Assembly (NCBI GenBank): GCA_000934455.1
Contig: KN884760.1
Location: 48,289 to 95,455 of the forward strand
Source of the DNA: Apostichopus parvimensis
Taxonomy: Eukaryota; Echinodermata; Holothuroidea; Aspidochirotida; Stichopodidae
DNA length: 47,167 bases
Direction of reading: 5' to 3'
The notes under the pieces were generated by a model. The model was given only the letters and a program-made list of their open reading frames with translations, was not told the DNA's origin and did no database searches. This document shows positions 23,401 through 35,400 of this stretch, one piece after another. The translations under genes and the position numbers were made by a program. Every line of letters starts with the position of its first letter. Within the stretch, counting starts at the first letter, position 1.

Positions 23401-26400
23401 TTGTGTGTAACGGACAGTTTGACTGAGTAATCACATTTACTTGGACAAGGATAGTTTTGGTCGCCCGACAAGATATTTAGTCTCATTTCAGACCTGTCAT
23501 AAGTCGTAATCCTAGATATTATTCAGTGCTGGTATAGAATGGTACACTGCACCACTTATTCATCATTGGAATCTCTGCAATATCTTGAAATAGTTGGTTG
23601 TGGGGATATAGAACACAGCATCAGTTACTTATTAAAGAGGAAATATTTGGTTCAATTTGCTAGTATGGCAAAATGCACCAATTTTAGTTGACTGAAAAGT
23701 GAAAGTGATCACTGCTTCAACAACAGAAATGATTCAATTTTAATTTAATTAATTCAGTCACATTATCAAGAATTTGCTCTTGGAGTAGTGTATTCTCTGT
23801 TTTGTTTTTCACACTGTCCGTGAACCACACTTAGTCTAGGAACTACAGTAGTTATCTAGTCTGTTTATATCAACAAGAACTGTTTGTAGGATCCCACAGG
23901 GAAAGGTATTCCTTGGAAATTCATGTACGAAACTTGAGATATTGGTGTAGATTTTATGCAAGGCATGTATATGTTCTAAAGTATGTGAACAAAATTAAGT
24001 CACTTTTGCAAATAAATGTGAATAAACTGTGCTGCATAATTTAGAATATAACACAATTGTTCCACTGACTGCCTCCAAGGATCCTGAAGTTGAATCTAAA
24101 ATGTCTGAAGCTAGTGTTGCTGCTAGTGGTAGGATGTCCAAAGATAGTGGCAAAGCTAGTGATGATGGGTCTACTGTAATTGAGGTATGTCACTGCATAT
24201 GCACCCTCCTCACACAAGCCTTGAGAACATGCACAACTTTGTGGTGATTTTATCTCTTCCTGATTGTATCAGCAGTAATATTTCAAAATGTATCCCATTC
24301 TCTCTAAGCTCATTTTAAAGGCCTGTACTGTCTCTCTGTTCTTTACAGTCTTTAAAAAAGGGCCTAACATTAATTTCCCTTGCACTGTCTTGTGGAGTAT
24401 TGTAAGTTGTTGCCATAGTTAGCAGTACTTATTCACTATAAGGTAGGTTTTTCATTAATACTTTAATGAACCCGTACCATTTTGATGTCATAAATATTGA
24501 CATTCTGCGGATAGTCAAATTATTTAGTCCACCAACCATTTGCATTCTGATTAACCTTAAGGTAGCTCACTGTATCTTTCTGGACCTACTATTTTCTGCA
24601 TCTGTGATGTGCACAGTTTTGTCTTTGAGCTCTGAAAAAAAAAAGAGTGGTTGTGTGATTTGCTGAGTTGTTTCTCTCCCTTTGCCAGTTCTGATAGATA
24701 GTTTTGTATAAACGATTAATATTAAAATTGCTTTCAGAATAGCTTCTTCGTGCGATAAGAGTTCTGTCAAAATATAAAATTACTGGCGTTTCCAAAGGGT
24801 ATAGTGGCGGCTGGGGTCCAGTTTCTCCCACAACCGACTAAGAGTGCACAAACCTTGGCAAAGAAAGAAAAAATTATTATTTTAGTTAAACAGATAGATT
24901 AGAATGCTCAAAGGACATTGCATTAAATTTAACATATATTTTTCTTGTGGCTGCCTTAAAAGTTCCTAGACCTAATTTTGGAGTTAAAAACATTATTTCC
25001 AGTGGCGGAGCGTCCATACAGTCAGGGGGGGGGGCGGATGGCCCCCCTGACGGACTCAAATGGACTGCTGGCGCCCTTTTCAGCTTTTTCCACTTTCTAC
25101 TTATACGCGATTATTGACTTTTTTATTGCGCTCTCATCTACCTATTGACATTTGTCACATTTTGTTGGTGTAATTTTCTGACAAAATGCTCTAACGGCTA
25201 TTTATTCTTCGTTTATCTGCAAATTAGCAAGGCCCGGAAAGGGTCTTTTCCAGCGATCTAGGGAGTATCTTTACTCCAAAAAATTCTGTACGCTCCGCGC
25301 CAAACTGTGATGGCGCTCCGCTTAGATAGTGTCGAAAGCGCCCCTACAGATCTTTCTCGCCCCCTCTGACCAATACCCCTAGCTCCGCCACTGATTATTT
25401 CCTTTGTTAAATTATAATAACACTTTATTGAAAGGTAAGAAGTTGCACCAGCTATTTTTGTGTTTGCTGTGAATCAACCAACTCTAGACAGAAATCAGTG
25501 GATGTTCTTGTTCACTAGGATTTATATAATCCTCAACCATGAGTGGCAAAGAAACAAATACAGTACTTGCCTTTGGGGGGGGGGGGAAGGGGGAGGGAGG
25601 GGACTAGAAGGGGTGGGTAGGTGGGAGATTCAAACAAAGTTTGGATCTCTGACAGGAGACATTTGAAGACTCGGAAAACACTCCCATCAGAAATTCAGAC
25701 CAGTGCGTCACAGTCATAAGAAATTGGCAACCATTGTTGTGTTGGCTGTCTATGGAAACTTTTGACAAGCTTGATACATAACGTTTGCTTATGGAATGAG
25801 CTCTTGTGTGTGAACTCAGTCTTTGACTCTAAATAAAATTGATTGGTACTTACTACAATCAACTGCTTATGTGGGCACTGTAATGTAAATGACACATTTT
25901 TTTGTAAGTTTTTCAAAACCCAAGGAGTTATTCATAAGTTTGCAAATAGCATAACTTATTTAAGCAAAAAACATAAGTTTGTAAATGAACAAGCCAAGGT
26001 ACCCTGATGGATTTTTCCATCTAATGAAAGTCGTTGACCAATTTTATTTCTCGCAGGACCAATTAAGTAGACAGTCAACACGGGTATCTCAAGAGAAGTC
26101 TGTCAAACCATCTCCACCAGACACCCCTAAGAGAGGGAGGAAAGGTAATAATTGTTTACAGCTCTCCACATTTATGTATCTCAACACAAGCACCAATTAC
26201 CTACTATGAGGTTCCTGGTAGTCTCTTAGTACTTACCCTGCCATTATATGACACAGGTCATGTCTAGTGCTAACCTAATTAACATCTCAGTGTACTACCT
26301 AAACTTATGTTCTTGTATCTCTGGCATCAAAGATGTGATAAATAACTTAAAATCCATAGTATTGTGATATATGAGAATTTTCTCCTTTTTGACAGTTTTC

Positions 26401-29400
26401 ATTTGAGAGAAAGGCAATTGTGGATTATCCCTCAGGCCTAATGAGAAGTGGGACGGATCAGTGAGATAAAGCCCTTTGGCACATGCCAGTGAGGGTTCCC
26501 TGGAAAATATGGGATAAAAATAGTGTGTTCTCATTTTCATAATGTACTTGAGGAAAACTGAATGGTGTAAAAAGAAAAGAGATATTTATCTGTGAGGCAT
26601 GACCTCTCTCTCCATGCCTCTGTTTGCTCTCAATTCTGCGGGGTATTAATGTCGTATAACCTTTTTTCCTCCACCCAGATGACTTAGACCCAGGCACCCC
26701 TAAAACACCAAAGAGATTGGTGAGGAATAAATCGAATCTGGAACCAGTCCACGAGGTTCCCTACGAGGGCAAAGTTACTCTGGAAGATGAAGACAAATGG
26801 ACAGGTGTTCCTCCAGAGACGCTACCATCGGCCTTTAAGCAATATCGAAAAGAGGTTAAATTAATAATAATTCATTTCTGCTTTGATGACATATTTCTAG
26901 GTCTCTTTCATATCCAGTTTTGCTTCTTCTCTTGCTGAAAGAGGACAATGCAGTCTTATGCCAAATCTGATCAAACAATCAAAACCAGTTGGAAAAACAA
27001 ATGAGAGAGAAAAGATAACGATGGCAAGGTTGCAGACAATTTACAATGCCAGCTTTCAGCCGTTTGAAATTCAGGAAATAAAACGATTGTGTAACATTAT
27101 CAAAGTTCTCACTGTTTGTATGGCAAGAGGTAGTTGCTGAAGATTGAATAAAAAAAAGTGCATCTCACTGTTTAAATAATTATAGAGAGTTACTGTGTAT
27201 TGTTATGGTAATCTCATAAATGGGAGGTTCATTGACATTGAAACATTCACATCTGACACCACTGGCGTAGGAAGGTATTTTTGTCAGGGGGGGCTGATGC
27301 ATGTTGGATTGTGATCGCCGTCCTGGGGGAGGGGTCTTAAAAATTTCCAAAGGGGAGGGGGTCACCCCCTCCCCTTTGGAAAATTTTTGAACAATTAGAG
27401 GCCATCAGATGCTGTTTAGTGCCACAAATGACTGAATTTGTAATAAAATTTCATTGGTCTGGAAGAGGTTCGATCCTGACTTATTTTGACGGTTTGCTCA
27501 AACGCTAGCGAATTTCCGGCGGAGATAGTGATTCCCAATAATCACAGTACTAAACAGTCTGAACAATGGTGAAAGACTACGTTCTGAATTTCAGGAAATA
27601 GTTCAAAAATGAAAGGGGTTTTTACCCTCGACGACTGGGGGGCGGAAGCATACTTCGGCCCCCCATGTTTTGAGGTGGTGGCTGTCGCCCCCCAGCCCCC
27701 CCGCTTCCTACACCCTTGTCTGACACTTCTGAGAATCAAGCAGGTGTTTGTTGGGGTCCATGTTATCAGTCTCAGATTAATTTTTTTGCTCCAGTTAGAG
27801 TTTTAGTGAGGCTGTACTGGCCCTTTTGGAGTTGTTTTCATATTTTAGAAATCTAGTATAGATACTCACAGAATATCACAAAATGACAAAGTTGCCATAC
27901 CAATGTAAAGTTGCTTAGCAGTTTCTTTTATACACAGGAACTGTATTATTTTATAAGAGACTTAAATTCAGAACCTGTAAAACTACTACACAAAATTTCA
28001 ACACTGAATTATTCCCTGATAAATAGTGCAAGAGTATAGACTCATTTTGTCACTTAAAGCTTTGTAGTTGCACTGCTGCTCATACCAAGGGGCATTCTGC
28101 TTGTATTCATATACATATCGTTGTATTCCTAACTACAATTCAGATCACCGTGTTTTCATTTTGTGCCCTTCTTAATTACTTCTTAGGCCTTGCTTGTCGT
28201 CCATGGTCTCCAGAACCAACTTAAAGTGCAAAAAGATGATCATCACAAGAAAGTTAAACAGCTTAGAGAGCACATGAAAGATAAAGACGATGTATTTCAG
28301 AAAGAGAAGTCCGCCCTTCTTAAACAAGTCGATGTCTCTATGCTCCTGAAAGAGGCAGCAGAGAAAGAGGCAGATGATGCCCTTGCTCAGCTTGAGTCAT
28401 TTGTAACGGAACACGGTCAGCTGGTGAGTCACTTTACTCTTCCTACTCTTACTGCAATAGATTACCCCTCCTCCTTCCCCCTTCCCATTCCCCCTCCCCT
28501 CCTTTCATACTTTTCTGAAAATACTCAAGATAACTTTAAGCTTCTTAAACCATTTGTCAAGTTTCATTATCTTTTTGAACTTTTATTGCTTTTTCTTGCA
28601 GGCTGATGTAGCAGAAATGGAAAAGAAAGAATTGAAAAAGTTGACTCCAGAACAACGAGAAAAGTTCCTGGAGAAGAAAGTAACGAAGAAAGCCAAAGAT
28701 GAGAAGGTGAGAGTGGTCCATCATGTTTGGTCTATGCACCTGCAGTGGTGCATCCCATGGCAGCACCAACATGAACTGAATATAATTTAAAACATTTTTT
28801 GCTCAAGTTTGACAGAGTGCTTTTAGACCCCTTCAATGTAAAGTCTTTTTTTTCCTACCCCCTTCCCCCCTCTCCACTTGTTACAGCTGGTAACTAGTAA
28901 GACAATTCACCGCATTGTACACAGTTGGGATCGTTTATTAATTGTAGCCTTGGCAGCCAAGAGATGTCTTTTTTATTCAGTTTTCATTGCTATTATCTGA
29001 AAGGAATTGCTCCATTGTATAATACTGAATTGTGATAATTAATTGCCCATTTGCATCAGTTTCATGGAAGATGTAACCAGAGGGTTAAAGAATTATTTAC
29101 AAGTGATTTATTTGGTTATATGTATCACTGTTGACTAACTTTCCTTTCAGTTACATATTTATTTAGTCTGTAACTGCATGTTGACATCTCAGAGTCATAT
29201 TCATTTTATTTTCATCTTTACGTTTAAATGTTAATTAATTCTCATCTTCTTCTTCAACTGTTAAACCAATGTCTTCAACTAAAACATTACCAGACCCAAA
29301 GAAAATTAAAATAAAACAAAGTAAAAAGTCTTAATAATCATGTTTGTTTAACATTGATAAACATTCATATTCTCTTTCTTCTTCCATGTCATTCTGTCAT

Positions 29401-32400
29401 CAACTTTTCCACTCTGTTCATCCATTCATCCATTCAACATCATCAGAAATCATCCAAAAAAGGAAAAACATCTTCCAAAAAGCAGACTTCAAACAAGTCC
29501 AAAGAAAATGTAGAAGATAAAAATGAAAAAGAAAATGAAAATGATGAAGAATCCCCAGACAAAAATGATCAAAGTAAAGAAAGTATTAATAAAGAAGAAA
29601 AATCACCAAAAAAAGAAGTTACCGATGATGGCAAAGATAATGTAGATAATCCAGATGATGAACAGTTAGCGGAAGCCTATGAGGCAGCGCTAAATCTGGA
29701 TAAGGAAGCAAAGGAATGTGTCCATAGAGGGCAGCAGACGTCTCGTCCAGAGTCGGAAGCGGTAAGGGCAGCCTTAGGGGTTGATTTGAATGAATTAACC
29801 TGATTATGTAATATGTTAAGTCAGTCAGTGTATGACTTTTCATGTAGTGAGCTTCTGATCTATATGGTTACCATGACGTCATCTCATTTTCTCGTGCCGT
29901 TCATGCCAATGAATGGCGTAGTGACCGGTCAGTAGACCTGCAGATGATTCTCTCGGTGTCTGTCGCCATGGGAGACCTGTCGGAATTTTCACAGTTCAAC
30001 AAGTGTGACATCTGAAGAGTTATACGTCAGCAGGGAGTCATGTCAGAAGTGTAATGTGCAGGATTGTGAAATATTTGTGGGTGACTAAATGCGTGAAGGG
30101 TGACAAGTTTGTATTATGTCGTCATGGTGATGATGTGTCAGTATCATGGTGATTATGAAAGGATGAGGAAGTGTCAGCCGAATGGGGCCAATCGAAAACG
30201 TTGAGGCACTTTTGCAATTTCGGTTTATAGCTGGCCTGAATTATAGCCAAGTTTATTTTTCCTATCTGGTATTTTTCTGTCTTTAATTAAAGCCACTTTC
30301 TTCACTAAAGCCCATGATCATGCACTTTCTTTTTCTTTGTATTTGAAATATGCCAAATGTTGCATTTGAGTTTTCAAGTTTTGTCCGATTTCTTATCGTG
30401 TCTTGCTTTCCTTTCTGAGGCTTATTCTTGAGTATGTTCTCTTTACTCGTAACTTTGTTTCAACACATTTCCATACTTTAGCACCAAGCTCTGGTTAATA
30501 AGCTAATGTCTACCGGGAAGATGAAACCGCCTCCTCCTCCTGAACTTTCGTCAACGGAAAGTCGGGAGAGCGACACTGACAGCAGATCAGCTCTCCTAGA
30601 AATGGTAACCTCTATAGGAAAGCACATCCACGTTTAATGTAAAATGAGTATGTCCCTAGGGGGACCAAAAATATGCCACCAGTTGGTGAAATGCAATGAA
30701 TCACAATTGGTATGAAATATTACCAACTTCAGGGTTGTTTGTATGTGATAAAAATACCACACGAAACACAAAGAAATTTGAAGAATTTCTTGTCTACTAG
30801 AGCTCCATGTAAACTTAGCGAATATTTAATTAGGTAAAGTTATATGCAGATTGGATTATGTGGTGGCACCGACATTTATTTCAATTTCACAACAAAAATT
30901 TGCTTTAAACTGGATGTGCCTTTGAAATAGCAGATTGCAATCTGCTATTGTTTCCATATAGTTTGCCTTGCTTTTTCCTAAAGTTCCCCTATTGCTTTCC
31001 TATAGTGGCAAACCCTACTAACAATGTCTGAAAATCAGTTCATGTTCATGCTGAATTTTAAAAATCAGCAGTGTCTCATGTACATGAGATGCCATTTAAA
31101 GCTGACTCCAATCATTTGTTATTACCTACAGATATTTGGTGTCCATGAATGAGCCAATCACTATATATGCATTCTTCTGAGAGTAGTAGAAAATCAGCTT
31201 AATTTTATGAAACATTTTGGATCTTAAAATAATCATCGTAAGATCTCTCTAGTTTATTTTATACGGCACTTGAAACTACTACCGATTGAACACCTCTTTG
31301 CTGCAAGAGATATCCAGGCTTGCAATAATATGCCCCAAATCCTAATCTCAGTATTCGCCACTCCCACTGCATTTTGAACCCTCGTGGAGACCCCAAGGAT
31401 TCAAGTTAGGGTGTGTGGTTATTCAGTTAAGCTTGTGACCAATGCACATTTGTTCTATATCTCTTGGATATTCTCAAGAAGAGGACATGTAACACAGTTT
31501 GGCAGTCATTATTGGCAGGCAACAGGGATATGGTACACATCAGACCAGCTGATATGAGCATTTCTATAAGCCACACCTCTGTGTCTCTGACCCATGCTTT
31601 CTCCCTATGGCAGTGTACCAGCTTTGGTTTCTGTCTACCTAACCTGAATGGTGTAGTAAATATGCTTCCCTATAGAACATTGTCAACCCGTGTGAGCTTC
31701 TGCAATATTACTCTCAAAATTGGAATGTGTTTTTTCCCCCTGCCAGTATCACAGATCCCTCTTTCATTCAAACTTTCGCCACTGTTAACGCCAACGGAGA
31801 TTGAACGGTTCTAACACTTCATTGTTTTGCCCGTTTCTTATCGTGTGGGTGTTACATGGGGGGGGGGGGATGGGAAGCTAAACCAATTTGTCCCTCCCCT
31901 TTCCTTCAGTCTTTGAGCTGTCACCATTATTATCCCTGTCAGGATCCACCGTCAGACTTGTAAACTAATATTCATCCGTTTTCCTAAAACGTCATATTTT
32001 TCAAATGTCCTTGTAGTCCTTTGCTTCGTTATGACTAACCTTATAAGTGTCTTGAATAATTTCTCTAAGAATTTGAACAAATAACACCTGCATATCATCC
32101 CTTTGTCATTTCAGTTCAATTTTTTTCTCCGAGCAAAAGCATAACTCTCTCAACGCTCATTCTTCAAACTTCATGTACACTCACTCTGTTGCTTTAATGC
32201 TGTCCATACCATTTTGCTTTAATTGTTTATTGCTTCTGCTACTATATAAACATTTTATAAAATGCCTCAAGAGTTTCCTTTAGTAGCTTCAAAGCTCAAT
32301 AAAACCTCAAATTCTTAATTACATGCATCAATATTCATTGTCCTTTAGTATTAAATAATTATGGCATATCATTCGATATGCCATAATTATTTTATACTAA

Positions 32401-35400
32401 TATCCAAAGCAGATTTTACGTCAAATTGTCTTTGGAATATTTTCGTTTGTTTTGCAAAACCTTGCTCCTGCATTGGTAAAGGCTTTATTGGTTTTTTATA
32501 TAATATTTATATTCAGAGGAAATATCAGTTTTATTGGTATCGGCTGCTGTGGATTTGCATAAAATTAACAGAATAATATAAATTATGATATGGCTGTGGG
32601 CCTAAGTGTTCTTTCTGTAACAAGTCTATCTTTAGCTAATTTCAGCTTGGTGATTTCCTTGGACTAAGTATAAACATTTAGAAGGAACATCTTTCTAGTT
32701 CTTCAATACCACAGACTGGCCTATGATTATGTACTTGCTTTCATGATCTCCTTTAGTTTCTCCTTTTTAGATAGTTTCATCACCTTTTCTTTTGCTGCAC
32801 ATCTGCTATTGCCATACTTCTCTATCACTGCACAGAAGAGCACGGCCACATCGTCCGTTGTCAAAAAACCCCTCCTCGATCCTAACGAGAAAAGACAATC
32901 AAAGATGAAACAAAGAAAGAAGAAGTCACTCCATCAAAAAACTAAACCAAGTGAAAAACTCCAAAATATTGAAAACAAAGTCAATAGTAAAACTGTCGAT
33001 ATTCGTGAGGTAAAAGAAGGTACAGTTGGGATAGATTCTGTTGATGGAATGAGTTTGTCGAGGGGAGGAGGGGATCCTAAAACTCGTTCTAGTGGTACCG
33101 ATCAAGATAGGATCGAGGAGGAGGTTATAGCACAGCACTTGGAACGAATTCTGGATTCAGCACAGTGGGTAAGGAAAGAACTGTGACGTTTTCTTTTGAA
33201 GAGAAAATGAATTCATCATCTTATGTAAAACTTAAAAGAGAAATTTGAACAATAGTTTGGCTCCATCTTCTGTTTGAAACAGTCTGTTTTATGTAGTTTT
33301 ATTAAAGATTCATTTCTAAAATGAAATAACTGACAAATGTGTTTATTAATTTCACTTAATTATCAGTGACTCACAGAAACTTCAGTTTGTTTTGTTTGTG
33401 CTTTTGGTAAGTAACATGAAATTAATCTTGACGAGTTGAGTTACTTAGATATTAATCTTATTAATTTAATACCAGACTTGATATATCTGATATGATTCTA
33501 CGTGATTTGTTTAGTCGGACGGAGACGATGAAGGAGCCGAGGGGGACGACGAAGAAGATGACGACAGGCCATCCTCTGCTCTCAGTCAAAGATCACTCTG
33601 CGAAAAATTCAAGGCTCAGCTGGAACAAAAGAAGCTGGAGGTGATTGAACGCAGGTCCAGAGCAACGTCCATGCATGGGTCTCTACTCAGTGGTCAGGAG
33701 GAACCTCACCCTGTGGGCAGCAGTAGGGGCAGTAGTGCACTAACCACAGCATCAGCTGATATGGGCCTGGCTGATGAGAGGGGTATAGGTAGGTGATATT
33801 TTGATGTTAGGAATTTAGTAAACCTCTCATCTGATATGGGCCTGGCTGACAAGAGGAGTGTAGGTAGGTACTCTCTCGATGTTAGGACTTTAGTAAACCA
33901 TTCAGCTGATATGGGCCTGGCTGATGAGCGGGGTATAGGTAGGTATTCTCTCGATATAAGGACTTTGAAAGACCATTCATCTGATATGGGCCTGGCTGCC
34001 AAGAAAGGGGGGGGGGGGAAGGTAGGTACTATATCCATTTTAGGACTTTAGTAAACCATTATCTGATATGGGCCTGGCTGACAAAATGGGTGTAGGTAGG
34101 TACTCTCTTGATGTTAGGACATTAGTAAACCATTCAGCCAATATGGGCCTGTCTTATGGGAGCGTTATGTGTGTATTCTTTTGATTTTATGACTTTGATA
34201 AACCTTTCATCTGATGTGGGTATGGTTGATTGGGAGGGGTATAGGTAGATGGTTTGCCTTCTTATAACTTTGCTAGACTGTCCAGCTGATATGGTAAGGG
34301 CTGATGAGAGGGGAATGGGTAGGTGCTTTCTTGATCTTAGGACTTTGGTGAACCGTAAAGCTGGTATACATGGGCATGGCTTGATGGGTAAGTACTCCAC
34401 TCTCTTGGTCATATGATGTTAATAGACCATTTCAGCTGATATGGACATTGCTGATGAGAGGTGTAAAGGCTGGTAGGCTCTTGATTTTAGTTCATATTTT
34501 TCTGGTAGACTACAGTTTCAGTATTTCTCAATTTCCAGTTAATATAAATTCTTTTTGTGTTCTGTAAATGCTGATCAAAGTTATAAATTTCATATAAAAA
34601 AAAAAAATTTTTTTGTGCAAAATTAAAGAAAAATTACCTGCTAATTTGATTGAAAACTACAACACTAGAAAACCTTAAACTAAGGGTCATGGCATTGTCT
34701 TTACTATGTTCATCTGTAACTTCCAGTAAAACACAAATGATTTTGAAACTTTATAAATGAGTAATAAAGATAGAATATGGATAGAATGTCATTTTAGGAG
34801 TATGAGTCAAAACTTGAGAACGAAAAGTTATATTTTTAGCTTTTCTCATTAGATCTCTCAGAATAGGCTTGACTAACCCTGAGGCAAAAGTACATTCCCA
34901 CCCTCCCTCCCTCCTCTCTATATTGAATAATATCATTTTTATTTGTGAGATTAATTCCTATCTGTCGATGAAATATACTTGACCTCACACAATGATAATG
35001 TCCTCTACCACAAAAGCATTCCCTAAGTCAAGGACGCCTTCTGTCACTGTGAATCGCTTAGGCTCACATTTAGTGAGTAGGGCTCCCTCTGTATCAGAGA
35101 GCGGTGTTTCAATGGAGGATGAAGATTTTGAAGAGGAAGCAGAAGTTTCAGAGAAAGGTAGTTTGACTCCAAATCAAGAGCAGGGTATGTTCAGCACTAC
35201 TCATGCACACACATAGTCTGCAGTGTCACAGCAGCACCAACTAAACTAATTCCGGAACATCTCAAATCTCCATCTCGTAAACGTCGGGGTTGTACTTTCT
35301 GTCAGTAACAACTACTTCAGTTTTCACTCCCTTTTTCACATGTCTGACTTCAACTTGACTGCACAAAGCACAATAAAGGACTGTTGTAAAAAATGATTTG

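Larger units (their letters stand above)
24185..26056 (+). other. Intron 11, with hAT-like element and G-rich tract
   Basis: Outside the transposon at 25000-25393 and the G-rich tract at 25575-25625 I see only short open frames without features. Confidence 0.5.

Noticed and set aside
25650-25740. Possible extra exon after CTCTGACAG in intron 11
   Set aside because: No donor follows in a usable frame, and exons 11 and 12 already join in phase 0.
31464-31814. 116-codon open frame in intron 17
   Set aside because: No acceptor/donor pair gives a frame-compatible exon (the CCTGCCAG acceptor at about 31746 leads to a stop in phase 0), and the sequence has no recognisable motif.
34134-34412. Minus-strand frames with repeated PISDEW/REYLP peptides (also 33706-34038)
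   Set aside because: They are the antisense reading of the 75-bp minisatellite, whose period is a multiple of three, so any open frame repeats.
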